NCBI GenBank assembly: GCA_030647905.1
Contig: JAUSJA010000012.1
Coordinates: 1-64,000 of the forward strand
DNA from: Gemmatimonadaceae bacterium
GTDB taxonomy: Bacteria; Gemmatimonadota; Gemmatimonadetes; Gemmatimonadales; Gemmatimonadaceae
DNA: 64,000 nt
Direction: 5' to 3'
Made by a program: the position numbers and the translations under genes. The notes beneath the pieces are model-generated. The model saw only the letters and a list, made by a program, of their open reading frames with translations. It made no database searches and had not been told where the DNA came from. Shown in pieces: positions 34,660 through 43,095 of this stretch (the first letter of the stretch is position 1; each line of letters begins with the position of its first letter).

Positions 34660-35718
34660 CTAGCGAGCGCCCCCGCTCGCCGCCTGCTCATCCGCAATGC
34701 CGGTCCGCTCCACGCCGAGGCCTGGCCCTTCGGCCAGACGAATATGCCCTCCGTCAATCGTCGTGCCTCGAAACGGATCTTCCGCGAGAAGCGCCGCGCC
34801 GTCGAGATCGGCATAATCGAGCAGCGGGGCGAGCTGGGCCACTGCGGAGATACCGAGGCTCGATTCGATCATGCACCCGGCCATGACGCTCATGCCGAAC
34901 GATCGCGCCGTGTGAACGATCCTGATCGCCTCGCGCAGACTGCCGCACTTTGCCAGCTTCAGGTTGATGCCGTCCACCGCGCCAGCGAGACGCGGTACGT
35001 CGGTCGCGACGAGGCAGGACTCGTCCGCGATGATCGGCAGCTTCGAGCGCTGGCGCACGAACCTGAGCCCTTCGATGTCGTGCTGCGCCACCGGCTGCTC
35101 GACGAATTCCACGTCGTTGTCGGCGAGGAAGTCGATCATGCGGACAGCGTGAGCCGGTGTCCACGCCGCGTTGGCGTCAACCCTGAGCCGCTTGTCCGGA
35201 GCGGCGTCGCGCACCACGCGCACGATCTCCATGTCGCGATCGGTTCCCAGCTTCACCTTGAGGATAGGATACTGCGCCGCGTCTGCAACCCGCTGCCGCA
35301 GACCGTCGTTATCGGCGATTCCGATGGTAAAGCTCGAATCGGGAGTGTCCCCCGCGTCGAGGCCCCACAGCCGATGGACCGGGATGCCCAGTCGCTTGCC
35401 GATGATGTCGTGCAGTGCCGCGCTCACCGCGCTCTTCGCCGATCCGTTACCGCGAAGAGTTCTCGTGAGACTCGCGTCTATCGCCTCGAGCGACCAGGAG
35501 TCGGCACTCCCCAGCACAGGTGCGAACTGCTCGAGCGCCGACGCAACCGTCGCCACGCTCTCACCGTAGTACCGGTTCGGCGCCGCCTCGCCCCAACCCT
35601 CCACTCCGTCACGGTCAACGATCCGCACGACGACGTTCTCGTGCGCCGTATAGCCCCCGCGCGCGATGACGAAAGGATAACGCGTCCTGAGGCGAAGGAC
35701 TTCGTGGGAGAGCTTCAT
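34660..35718 (-). CDS. Dipeptide epimerase (L-Ala-D/L-Glu type), enolase superfamily
   Basis: 352 residues from the ATG at 35718, which overlaps the kinase stop (ATGA). Features of the muconate-lactonizing subgroup: ILKVKLGTD (acid/base KxK), LRVDANAAW, EFVEQPV, IIADESC (three metal ligands Asp, Glu, Asp) and GINLKLAKCG (second Lys). Close relatives YkfB/YcjG epimerise L-Ala-D-Glu from murein peptides, which would fit the ampG-anmK-murQ genes elsewhere in the window, but other dipeptides are possible. An in-frame start at 35880 lies inside the kinase gene and was rejected. Confidence 0.87.
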   Translation of the reverse strand: MKLSHEVLRLRTRYPFVIARGGYTAHENVVVRIVDRDGVEGWGEAAPNRYYGESVATVASALEQFAPVLGSADSWSLEAIDASLTRTLRGNGSAKSAVSAALHDIIGKRLGIPVHRLWGLDAGDTPDSSFTIGIADNDGLRQRVADAAQYPILKVKLGTDRDMEIVRVVRDAAPDKRLRVDANAAWTPAHAVRMIDFLADNDVEFVEQPVAQHDIEGLRFVRQRSKLPIIADESCLVATDVPRLAGAVDGINLKLAKCGSLREAIRIVHTARSFGMSVMAGCMIESSLGISAVAQLAPLLDYADLDGAALLAEDPFRGTTIDGGHIRLAEGPGLGVERTGIADEQAASGGAR

Positions 35719-36737
35719 CCGCCTACCGGAGACGTCGCAGGTCTTGTCGGTGACCTGACGCGCGACGTCCATGCGGCCCGCACTTCTTCCGGCGCCGCCG
35801 ATCCACTGAGGAACGAGATCAGTGCATCGGCCAGCTCGTGGCCCCGCTGATATCTGTCGGCCGCGCGCTTGGCGAGACATTTCATGACAATTGCGGAAAG
35901 CTGCGGTGGAATGCGCGAATCCACGACGTCGGGCGCTGCCGCCGTCTCGGTTACGTGCTTGTAGCTGATCGAGTAACCATCCGCTCCGTCGAACGGCGGG
36001 AAGCCCAGCAGCGTCTCGTACATCACGACGCCAAGCGCATAGAGGTCGCTCCGTCCGTCGAGCAGCTTTCCCCTCGCCTGCTCGGGAGACATGTAGTGCG
36101 GCGTTCCCATGACGTTTCCCGTCCCCGTCATCCTCGCCCGGAAATGTCCCGTGGCAATGCCGAAGTCGGTCACCAGAGCGTTCTCGTCCTCATCGAACAG
36201 AATGTTGTCGGGCTTGATGTCGCGATGCACCAGTCCGTGCCGGTGCGCGTAATCCAGCGCGCACGCAACCTGCGCGGCAATCGCGGCGGTCCGCTCGGGC
36301 GGGAACGACCGGCGGTTGTTGATTCTGTCGGCCAGCGTTCCGCGCGCCAGATACGGCATCACGAGGTAGACCTGGTCGCCGACCGAGCCGAAGTCCGTGA
36401 TCGGGCAGATGTGCGGATGCACGAGCTGCGCGGCGGACTCGGCTTCTCGCCGGAAGCGCTCGCGCATGTCGGCGTCGCGGGCAAGGTGGGGATGCATCAC
36501 CTTGATCACCACCGGGCAATCGAGCGGGATGTGCAGCGCGTAATAGACGTTCGCCATCCCGCCCTCGCCAACGCGGTGCATCACGCTGTAGCGACCTCCG
36601 GTGACGTGGCGCAGCGCCGTTATGGCGGGATCCGGAGGAGTCGCGCTCCGGTTCGTGACCAGCGGCAGCAGCTCGCCGCAGCGAAGGCAGCGAGCGGCCG
36701 AGCCGCGATTCCAGGACCCGCAATCAGTACAGAACAT
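35715..36737 (-). CDS. Hanks-type Ser/Thr protein kinase with N-terminal zinc ribbon
   Basis: 340 residues. Cys3, Cys6, Cys17 and Cys20 (CTDC..CLRC) form a zinc-ribbon at the start. The kinase domain follows: glycine loop VGEGGMANVY (56-65), Lys79 in VVIKV, HRDIKPDN (171-178), DFG (191-193), GTPHYMSPEQARG and the C-terminal Arg of the RYQRGHELADAL region. No membrane helix or extracellular sensor domain follows, unlike PknB, so it should be cytosolic. It sits 2 bp after the GvpL/F-like gene and overlaps the epimerase gene. Targets unknown; a PP2C phosphatase is encoded at 18188. Confidence 0.93.
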   Translation of the reverse strand: MFCTDCGSWNRGSAARCLRCGELLPLVTNRSATPPDPAITALRHVTGGRYSVMHRVGEGGMANVYYALHIPLDCPVVIKVMHPHLARDADMRERFRREAESAAQLVHPHICPITDFGSVGDQVYLVMPYLARGTLADRINNRRSFPPERTAAIAAQVACALDYAHRHGLVHRDIKPDNILFDEDENALVTDFGIATGHFRARMTGTGNVMGTPHYMSPEQARGKLLDGRSDLYALGVVMYETLLGFPPFDGADGYSISYKHVTETAAAPDVVDSRIPPQLSAIVMKCLAKRAADRYQRGHELADALISFLSGSAAPEEVRAAWTSRVRSPTRPATSPVGG

Positions 36738-36739
36738 TC

Positions 36740-37396
36740 TTACCCGCCGAACTGCATGCGCACGAAGTCATATGGTGGCCATGGGCCGGTCAGGTGGAAA
36801 TCCAGAGCCGTCTGGCGCAGATCCTCCTTGGCGACCAGATCGGCGAACTCCGACCAGCGCTCCAGATCCACCAGAAATGAGGCCTGGGCAATCACGGAAG
36901 TCTCGCCTTGAGGGAGCGGGAGGGACACGGTGGCCGTCGCCTGCCCGCGCAGCACTCTCATGCTCTGCGATGCGGTGGCGAGGAGCTGCTTTGCGCTCTC
37001 CTTCGCTTCGGGACCTGTCGCGTTGACGGGATCGAAGCCGGCTGGCTTCGTGATCGTCAGCCGGGCTTGTCCGTGGCCTTCGATCGCCCCCATTGCCTGC
37101 GTGAGCGTGAAGTAATGCAGCTCCATCCAGCGGGCGAGACTTTCCCTCGACTTGAAGACGGTACCGGAAGGCGCGGGCAGTACCGCGGTGCTCGCCTGGA
37201 CTTCCTCCAGCACCCTCGTGTACTCCGCCATCTCGCTCTCGTCGAGGACGACGCGCGCGTAGCGGCACGGCGCCACGACTGCCGCCAGCGACCGGAACTG
37301 CAGGAGAGAAGTTCCATCGGCCAGTGTATCGCGAAGCGCCGCCTCGTGCGCGGCGACGCCGAACAGTCGAAGGGCGTTTACAGGAGCTTGCGCCAT
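36740..37396 (-). CDS. GvpL/GvpF-family protein (orphan)
   Basis: 218 residues from the ATG at 37396, overlapping the end of corA by 19 bp. The match to gas-vesicle GvpL/GvpF proteins is in the pattern YTRVLEEVQASTAVLPAPSG-TVF, a long helical middle, and the C-terminal LTGPWPPYDFV, which is the hallmark end of the family. No gvpA, gvpN, gvpK or other gas-vesicle gene is present, so its job here is probably different. Its position between a magnesium transporter and a kinase suggests some envelope or signalling link, but this is inference. Confidence 0.75.
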   Translation of the reverse strand: MAQAPVNALRLFGVAAHEAALRDTLADGTSLLQFRSLAAVVAPCRYARVVLDESEMAEYTRVLEEVQASTAVLPAPSGTVFKSRESLARWMELHYFTLTQAMGAIEGHGQARLTITKPAGFDPVNATGPEAKESAKQLLATASQSMRVLRGQATATVSLPLPQGETSVIAQASFLVDLERWSEFADLVAKEDLRQTALDFHLTGPWPPYDFVRMQFGG

Positions 37397-38454
37397 CTGA
37401 GGAATGCGAGGAGGAGAGCGCCAAGGCCAAGTTGCAGTACGACCATCGTCCAGAAACCGTGGCCCGTGTGCGACAGGGGAATCTGGTCGAAGTTCATTCC
37501 CCACATGCCGCTCACGACCACGAACGGAAGCGATATGGTGGCGACGACGCTGAGCGCCTTCGTTACCATCCCGAGCTTGTTGGACACCTGTGTTAAGTAA
37601 CTATCGAGAGTGCTGCTGAGCAACTCGCGATACGTCTCCAGCGAATCATTGATTCTGAGGACATGATCGTAGATGTCCCTGTAGTACACCTGCGATTCCG
37701 GCGAAAGCAGAGTGCTCGGACGGTTCGTCAGGACGCTGAACACGTCGCGTTCCGGGCCGAGATGCCTGCGAAGTGACAGCACCAGCCGCTTCACGCTGAA
37801 TATCTCTCGCAACGCAGTCTGATCGAACGAAGCGAACACCTTCTCCTCCAGCCCGTCCATGAACGTTTCGAGCTGATCGAGTATTGGGAAATAGGCATTC
37901 ACTGCTTCGTCAGCCACTGCGTGCATCAGTCTCGCCGGTCCCGAAGACGCGAACTCAGGCCATTTCTCCAGTACCTGCACGGTCGCCTCGACGGGACGCG
38001 AATGCGCGCCGTGCACCGTGACGAGGAAGTTGGCACCGAGAAAGCACGTGAAATTCACGGTCTCGATGTCGTACGGGTCCTCCGTGTCCTCGAGAAAGGC
38101 AACGGTTCGCACGATCAGGATTGCGAACGTGCTGTATTCCTCGAACTTGACCCGCGATTCGGGATTAAGACTGTCCTCAATCGCCAGGGGATGAAAATGA
38201 AAAACATCGCCCAGAAGAGCGACTTCGTCGGGCCGCCGGATGTCTATGTCCACCCACAGCGTTCCCTTCCCCGAAGCGAGAATGGCGCGCATGTCGTCCA
38301 CTTCGACGTGCGTGCGCGAATCACCCCCCGAGGAATCGTGATACCAGCTCCACGGAGCCGCGCGCGCCGGATCCACGGCTCTCACGGCCGCTTCCTGGCC
38401 AGCGGTCAAAACGGTGGCGGTGGCTTCCGGGTGAATGCCGTGATGCCTGGTCAT
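37378..38454 (-). CDS. corA: CorA-family magnesium/divalent cation transporter
   Basis: 358 residues. The cytoplasmic N-terminal domain (alpha/beta plus long stalk helices) runs to about 295; two transmembrane helices follow at the C-terminus, the first ending with the selectivity motif GMN (VVSGMWGMNFDQIP). The last helix ends LLLAFLRWRKLL. CorA forms pentameric channels for Mg2+ (some members carry Co2+, Ni2+ or Zn2+). It is the first gene of the minus-strand run corA-gvpL/F-kinase-epimerase-priA; 77 bp separate it from the deacetylase-family gene. Confidence 0.92.
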   Translation of the reverse strand: MTRHHGIHPEATATVLTAGQEAAVRAVDPARAAPWSWYHDSSGGDSRTHVEVDDMRAILASGKGTLWVDIDIRRPDEVALLGDVFHFHPLAIEDSLNPESRVKFEEYSTFAILIVRTVAFLEDTEDPYDIETVNFTCFLGANFLVTVHGAHSRPVEATVQVLEKWPEFASSGPARLMHAVADEAVNAYFPILDQLETFMDGLEEKVFASFDQTALREIFSVKRLVLSLRRHLGPERDVFSVLTNRPSTLLSPESQVYYRDIYDHVLRINDSLETYRELLSSTLDSYLTQVSNKLGMVTKALSVVATISLPFVVVSGMWGMNFDQIPLSHTGHGFWTMVVLQLGLGALLLAFLRWRKLL

Positions 38455-38531
38455 TACGCTCGATTGACGGAGGAGTGCGGTGGCCGCATCAAGTTAGCCG
38501 CGTACGCTCGAGGGAGTCAGAGGCGCGTTGT

Positions 38532-39458
38532 TCACGCGAGGGCGGCAAGGTGCGCCATGCAGGCCGCGCCGAGGCGGTCGGGAGCGTAGCCACCTTCGAG
38601 CGAGCTGACCACTCTTCCGCCGCACCACGCATTGGCCCGCTCGACGAGCGAACGCGTGAGCGCAGAGACGTGCTCAAGCTCCAGCGTGAATCCGCCGAGC
38701 GGGTCGCCGGCGAGCGAATCGAAACCGGCCGAAATGAGAATCAGATCCGGCGTGAATCCCGCCAACGCCTGGTCAATGCCGCGCTCGATCGCGTCGACGT
38801 ATTCCTCCGGCGCGAGCCCGGCTGCCATCGGCACGTTCCAGACGCTATCGTGAGGCCCGCGATCGTCTGCCGCACCGGTGCCCGGATACCACGGCCACTG
38901 GTGCATGGAGACGAAATGGATGTCGGGCTCGCTTTCCACCAGCGCCTGCGTCCCGTTTCCGTGGTGGACGTCCCAGTCCACGATGAGAATTCGCCTCAGC
39001 GAGTGGCGAGACCTCGCGTAATGCGCCGCGAGCGCGACATTCCCGAACAGGCAGAATCCCATCGCACGGTCGCGAAGCGCATGGTGTCCCGGTGGGCGCA
39101 CGGCGCAAAAGGATCGGAGGTTGGCGCCCGATACCGCGCGGTCCACTGCGTCGAGCACGCATCCCGCCCCGGCCGTCGCAGCCGCCCACGAGCCGGCGCT
39201 TGCAACCGTGTCGTTGTCGAGCTGCGCACCGCCGTCGGCAGCCGCGCGCTCGACGAGCGCGATGTATGCGGGATCGTGCGCCAGCGCGAGCTCGTCCGGT
39301 GTCGCGTGCCGCCCCTCGAGATGCTCGACGCTCTCGAACAGGGCAGGCTCATTCCGCAGCGCGCGGGTTATTGCGCGCAAACGGCCGACATGCTCGGGAT
39401 GTCCCCAACCCGTGTCATGCCGGCCGCAGTCCGCGTGCGAAATGAAGCCGACCTTCAT
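38532..39458 (-). CDS. Histone deacetylase-family (AcuC/AphA-like) zinc amidohydrolase
   Basis: 308 residues of the arginase/deacetylase fold. Active-site features: HPEHVGRL near 20, VRPPGHHA (His125, His126), GFCLFGNVALAA, DWDVHHGNGTQ (Asp163 and His165 as zinc ligands), ISAGFDSLAGDPLGG (third ligand Asp) and SLEGGYAPD (Tyr). Bacterial members remove acetyl groups from polyamines, protein lysines or other small amides; the substrate here is unknown. It follows the ubiquitin-fold-like gene by 15 bp in the same direction, so the two may be one transcript. Confidence 0.92.
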   Translation of the reverse strand: MKVGFISHADCGRHDTGWGHPEHVGRLRAITRALRNEPALFESVEHLEGRHATPDELALAHDPAYIALVERAAADGGAQLDNDTVASAGSWAAATAGAGCVLDAVDRAVSGANLRSFCAVRPPGHHALRDRAMGFCLFGNVALAAHYARSRHSLRRILIVDWDVHHGNGTQALVESEPDIHFVSMHQWPWYPGTGAADDRGPHDSVWNVPMAAGLAPEEYVDAIERGIDQALAGFTPDLILISAGFDSLAGDPLGGFTLELEHVSALTRSLVERANAWCGGRVVSSLEGGYAPDRLGAACMAHLAALA

Positions 39459-39473
39459 CGCACGTCCCTGGCT

Positions 39474-39800
39474 CTATCTGACAGGCCTCCGCCTGCGCCA
39501 CGCCACGAGAAGAGTCGAGCCGTTTTTCACTCCGGACTCCGACAGCGATTCGTTCTCGTGGAGAACCTCGAAGCCGCGCAATTTCACGACGAATTCGTCA
39601 TCCGGCACTCCATTCGGATAGAACGCCTCGAGAGCAGCCGCCTTGACCGCCGCGACGGACTCGGTATCGGCCGCATCCACGCGCAGTGTGTCCCACAGCT
39701 CGGCTGCCTGCACGCGCAGATGCAGCACCTGACCGTTACCGCCGCCGACGACGATCACGTCATCGCCGGTGCGCAGCTCGGTCACGAATGGTGTCGTCAC
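39474..39800 (-). CDS. Small ubiquitin-fold (beta-grasp)-like protein
   Basis: 108 residues from a GTG. After a short N-terminal part it shows the beta-grasp order: strand VLHLRV, strand DTLRVDAADTES, helix VAAVKAAALEAFYP, strand FVVKLRGFEVL, then NESLSESGVKNGSTLLVAWRR. The last part matches the ubiquitin/YukD pattern (L-x-x-x-G-V-x-x-G-x-x-L). There is no terminal Gly-Gly; it ends in a basic tail RRRRPVR, so conjugation is not suggested. GTGA overlap with the preceding 112-residue gene and 15 bp to the deacetylase gene imply co-expression. Family assignment is from pattern only. Confidence 0.6.
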   Translation of the reverse strand: MTTPFVTELRTGDDVIVVGGGNGQVLHLRVQAAELWDTLRVDAADTESVAAVKAAALEAFYPNGVPDDEFVVKLRGFEVLHENESLSESGVKNGSTLLVAWRRRRPVR

Positions 39801-40135
39801 GCGGTGGCTCCCGCGGGAACGGCTTCGGTGCCGACGGCCATGGAATCGGATGTCGGGAGCGTCGCGAGAAAGCGCGCGACCTGCTGGTCGAACAGGTACG
39901 TCGAGCCGGTCACCCTGGTCTCACCGCCGGCCGGCGCTGTGCCGATCGCGATTTCCTCGCCGCCCTGGCCGCGGAACGTCGCGTAGCTTGACCCTTCCTT
40001 CTCCAGGAACGCAGCGTAGATGCCATTTCGACGAGAGAAAAACGCTTTGGCGGCGGCGATGACCTCGACCGGAGAGGCCGTCGTGACCACCTCCTGGAGT
40101 GTGCGCCCCTGCTGTGAATTCACTGAAGAAGCCAT
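39797..40135 (-). CDS. Conserved-looking protein of unknown function
   Basis: 112 residues from the ATG at 40135 (an in-frame start at 40183 lies within the terminator hairpin upstream). Not recognised. A helical start (LQEVVTTASPVEVIAAAKAFFSRRNG) is followed by strands (IYAAFLEKEGSSYATFRG, EEIAIGTAPAGGETRVTGSTYLF) and a helix (DQQVARFLATLP), and it ends in a flexible tail. No signal peptide. The stop overlaps the GTG of the ubiquitin-fold-like gene. It is the first gene after a terminator, so it probably has its own promoter. Confidence 0.65.
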   Translation of the reverse strand: MASSVNSQQGRTLQEVVTTASPVEVIAAAKAFFSRRNGIYAAFLEKEGSSYATFRGQGGEEIAIGTAPAGGETRVTGSTYLFDQQVARFLATLPTSDSMAVGTEAVPAGATA

Positions 40136-40160
40136 CTGGTTATTGAAGAATCTCTGGATG

Positions 40161-40190
40161 AAAAAAAGCGCGGCCTGCAACACTCGCGCT
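40161..40190 (-). terminator. Intrinsic terminator after the M20 peptidase gene
   Basis: On the minus strand AGCGCG, a 12-base loop, CGCGCT and then a run of seven T (complement of 40161-40167). It lies 46 bp after the M20 peptidase stop and just upstream of the 112-residue gene, so it ends the glyS-peptidase transcript. The stem is only 6 bp but all G/C except its base pair. Confidence 0.65.
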
Positions 40191-40235
40191 CAACGCAATC
40201 TACCGGCCAGCGGAGCCACGCGACAAGGCGAGCCG

Positions 40236-41579
40236 TTATGACGCTACCCGCCGCACCGCCTCGAAGATCAGCCGCGTTCCGAAATGAAGTGATTTCACGG
40301 GAACCCGCTCATCGTGACCATGCATCCGCTCCTCGTCCGGCTGCTCCATGGGAAAGGGGAGTATGCCGTACGCCTGGATGCCGATCCGGCGCAGATGCGC
40401 GCTGTCGGTGCCGCCGGTGCTCAGATACGGAACGACGGTCATATCAGGATCGAGCTTCCCCGCCGCTTCGGCGATCGCGGCGAACATTGCTGAGTCGGGG
40501 TCCGATCCCGGAGCCTCCTGGCCATGTGTGCTGATGGCGATGGAGACTCCCGGATCATCGAGCCATGCAGTCATGCGATTGACGATGTCCTCGATCCGGT
40601 GACCGGGAATCGTCCGCACGTTCAGCACCGCGCTCGCCTCCGCGGGGATGACGTTGCCAGCGATCCCGCCCATCAGCCTCACGGCGGAAATGCCGTTTCG
40701 CATCACGGCGTTGAGTACGGGCATCCCGGAAAGGACCTCCGCTCCGCGAGCCGACTCGGCTGCATCCTCCGAAACGAGTGCCGCCATCGCCTCGCGCTCC
40801 TGCTCGACCGGCCAGACGCGGGACAGGAGACCGAAGAATCGGCGCGTCGTCTCGGTGAGCGTCACTGGCTCCCTGTATTCGGCCAGTTTCGCGAGCGCAC
40901 GCCCGAGGTGGAAGATCGCGTTGCCGGCGAGAGGTATGGCGGCATGTCCCGCCGGGCCGCTGGCGGTAACGGTGACCATGTGCGAGCTCTTCTCCGTCGT
41001 CTGGATGGCGAGAAAGCGCTTGCCACCCTCGATGATCCGGGCGCGGCCGCCCTCGTTGATCGCGAACTCGGCGTCGAGAAGATCGCGATGCTCGCGCACC
41101 AGCCATTCCATGCCGAACGCGCCGCCCGACTCCTCGTCGGAGGTCGCGACGAATACGACGTCTCGCGCCAGCTCGACGCCAGCGTCAACGACGAAGCGCT
41201 TGAGCAACAGCATCGCCATCAGGTTGGCGGCGAGCATCCCTTTGTCGTCGATCGCGCCGCGCCCATAGAGGTAACCATCGCGCACCACTCCGCCGAACGG
41301 ATCGCACGACCATTTCTCCTTTTCGACGGCGACGACGTCCATGTGCGCCAGCAGCATCACGGGACGCCTGGCTCCATTCCCTTTCAGGCGAGCGATAACG
41401 GCGGCGCGATCGGGACCCGGAATAAGGAGCTGGCTCTCGATTCCATCACCTTTGAACAACGTCACGAGATGCTCGGCGAGCGGCAGCTCGTTGCCCGGCG
41501 GATTTGTCGTGTCGAATCTGATCAGCGCCTGGAGCTGCGACAGCGTCTCCGCTTCGATGGCCGGCCAGTCAGCTTCCAA
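40236..41579 (-). CDS. M20-family zinc peptidase (ArgE/DapE/carboxypeptidase-type)
   Basis: 447 residues. Metal sites: LLAHMDVVAVEKEKW (first ligand His and catalytic Asp), GRGAIDDKG (bridging Asp), ATSDEESGG (catalytic Glu and ligand Glu), and the late His in MHGHDERV. The dimerisation domain lies in the middle (about 205-330). Members hydrolyse peptides or N-acylated amino acids; substrate not decided. The start overlaps the M3 peptidase gene by 11 bp. A terminator follows. Confidence 0.9.
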   Translation of the reverse strand: MEADWPAIEAETLSQLQALIRFDTTNPPGNELPLAEHLVTLFKGDGIESQLLIPGPDRAAVIARLKGNGARRPVMLLAHMDVVAVEKEKWSCDPFGGVVRDGYLYGRGAIDDKGMLAANLMAMLLLKRFVVDAGVELARDVVFVATSDEESGGAFGMEWLVREHRDLLDAEFAINEGGRARIIEGGKRFLAIQTTEKSSHMVTVTASGPAGHAAIPLAGNAIFHLGRALAKLAEYREPVTLTETTRRFFGLLSRVWPVEQEREAMAALVSEDAAESARGAEVLSGMPVLNAVMRNGISAVRLMGGIAGNVIPAEASAVLNVRTIPGHRIEDIVNRMTAWLDDPGVSIAISTHGQEAPGSDPDSAMFAAIAEAAGKLDPDMTVVPYLSTGGTDSAHLRRIGIQAYGILPFPMEQPDEERMHGHDERVPVKSLHFGTRLIFEAVRRVAS

Positions 41580-43095
41580 GGAGCTTCTCGATGTTCCTGA
41601 TGAGCGGGCCGAACGAAAGCTTCTCGCCGATTATGGCGACGCGCGCCGCAAGCTCTTCGGCAGTCTCGCGCTGACCTTCGGCCCACAGCTCGCCAATCAT
41701 CCACCGGCCTGCCGCCGGGTTGCGATACCAGTCCACGTCGAAGCGTGAAACGAGCGTCTCGTCGAGCACTGCCTGAAGCTGCCATGCGCGGAGGTACCGC
41801 GTCGAATAGTATCGCGGATCGAAATCCACGAACGCGTCGGCCGCGCGATACTGGAAGTTGGTGGCGCGCGTGAGAGTTTCGACGTAGATGTCGGGCAGGT
41901 CCTTCCAGTCCACGTCGCCGCCGTAAGCATCCACTTCGTAGATCAGCTTGGCGCAGTATCGCCGGAGATAGTGAAGCTCCTCGAATCCGGCGAGCCGAAG
42001 AAACTTCTCTACGTTGCCCGGACCGATCTCGGTGTAGCGAAGAAGCCAGCCACGATCCTGCATGCGATGATCGAACAGCATCGCGTACGATTCTGTGACC
42101 GAGTTGTCGCCGAGCCATCGGTATTCGAAGGGATAGTCGTGGCGCACGTTGGCGAAGTGCAGCGCGTGTCCCGCTTCGTGGAGCAGCGTCGTGTAATCGC
42201 TCTGTCCGCCATGCGGACGCAGCACGAGGTAGACCTCTTCGGGAACGCGAGTCGGCGCACAGAAGGCGCGGGCGCGCTTGCCCTCGCGATCGCCAAGGTC
42301 GTAGATGATTCTGCCACCCGCCGTCGGATCAATGTTCATCTCGCGAAGCTGCCGCGACACCGATTCCTGGAGCGAGTCACCCGGAAACGCGGCGTCGTAT
42401 TCCGACGCACGCAACAGCGCCAGCGCGTCCGAGCGCGTGGCTTCCGCCGGAGTTATCCCAAGCGAATTCTTGAGGTAGTGAGGCAGAGTCTCGTCCCACA
42501 TCGCCTGCGTGTCGCGCAGAAACGCCGCGCACTCCGCGGCAAGCCCGGCCAGCGAGACACCGGTGATTTCCTCGAACGCGGCATTGTAGCTCGGCGCTAT
42601 TCCGAGTGATTCGATGTAGTCCTTCTCGCGCTGAAGTCGCTCGAGCCGGATCGGCGCGTGCTCGCGCTCGACCAGCTCAGCTCGCGCGACATCGAGCGCC
42701 AGCCGCTTCTTCCGGTCCTTCTCGTTCGCGATCGCGATCGCCGCAGCCTGGTACTGTATCCGAGCACCATCCGACGTCTCAATGACCGCCGAGCTCTCCC
42801 AGGCAATCTCCCGCTCGTCGAGCTCGGCCAGCGAACGCGACGCCTGCGAGTCGAGCTGCCACTCGAGCAGAAGACTCGCCGACCGATGCTCCTCGGTGCC
42901 CTTCGCCGTCCCCTTGAAGCTCTCGAGCGTCAGCGCAAGCGCCTCCTCGCCGAGCACATGGGCGTACTTGTCGTAGATCGGCTTGAATTCGGCGACCGCC
43001 TTGTGCCCGGAGTGCGCGAGGTAGCTCTCGCGCGAGATCTCTTCGGTGAACGCTTGGCCGTCGTGACGCAGGCGGTCCAGCGTCAGGTCGGTCAT
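41569..43095 (-). CDS. M3-like zinc metallopeptidase (oligopeptidase-type)
   Basis: 508 residues, mostly helical. The zinc site is [12 protein letters not shown] (HEAGH) with the likely third ligand Glu in [13 protein letters not shown] downstream, as in M3/gluzincin oligopeptidases, followed by helical regions around [12 protein letters not shown]. No signal peptide, so cytosolic cleavage of short peptides is likely. The start overlaps the glyS stop by 4 bp and its end overlaps the M20 gene, so glyS, M3 and M20 are coupled. Confidence 0.85.
   Translation of the reverse strand: MTDLTLDRLRHDGQAFTEEISRESYLAHSGHKAVAEFKPIYDKYAHVLGEEALALTLESFKGTAKGTEEHRSASLLLEWQLDSQASRSLAELDEREIAWESSAVIETSDGARIQYQAAAIAIANEKDRKKRLALDVARAELVEREHAPIRLERLQREKDYIESLGIAPSYNAAFEEITGVSLAGLAAECAAFLRDTQAMWDETLPHYLKNSLGITPAEATRSDALALLRASEYDAAFPGDSLQESVSRQLREMNIDPTAGGRIIYDLGDREGKRARAFCAPTRVPEEVYLVLRPHGGQSDYTTLLHEAGHALHFANVRHDYPFEYRWLGDNSVTESYAMLFDHRMQDRGWLLRYTEIGPGNVEKFLRLAGFEELHYLRRYCAKLIYEVDAYGGDVDWKDLPDIYVETLTRATNFQYRAADAFVDFDPRYYSTRYLRAWQLQAVLDETLVSRFDVDWYRNPAAGRWMIGELWAEGQRETAEELAARVAIIGEKLSFGPLIRNIEKLLGS

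Noticed and set aside
36740-37396. Gas vesicle cluster
   Set aside because: Only a GvpL/F-like gene is present; no gvpA, gvpN, gvpK or other partner in the window.
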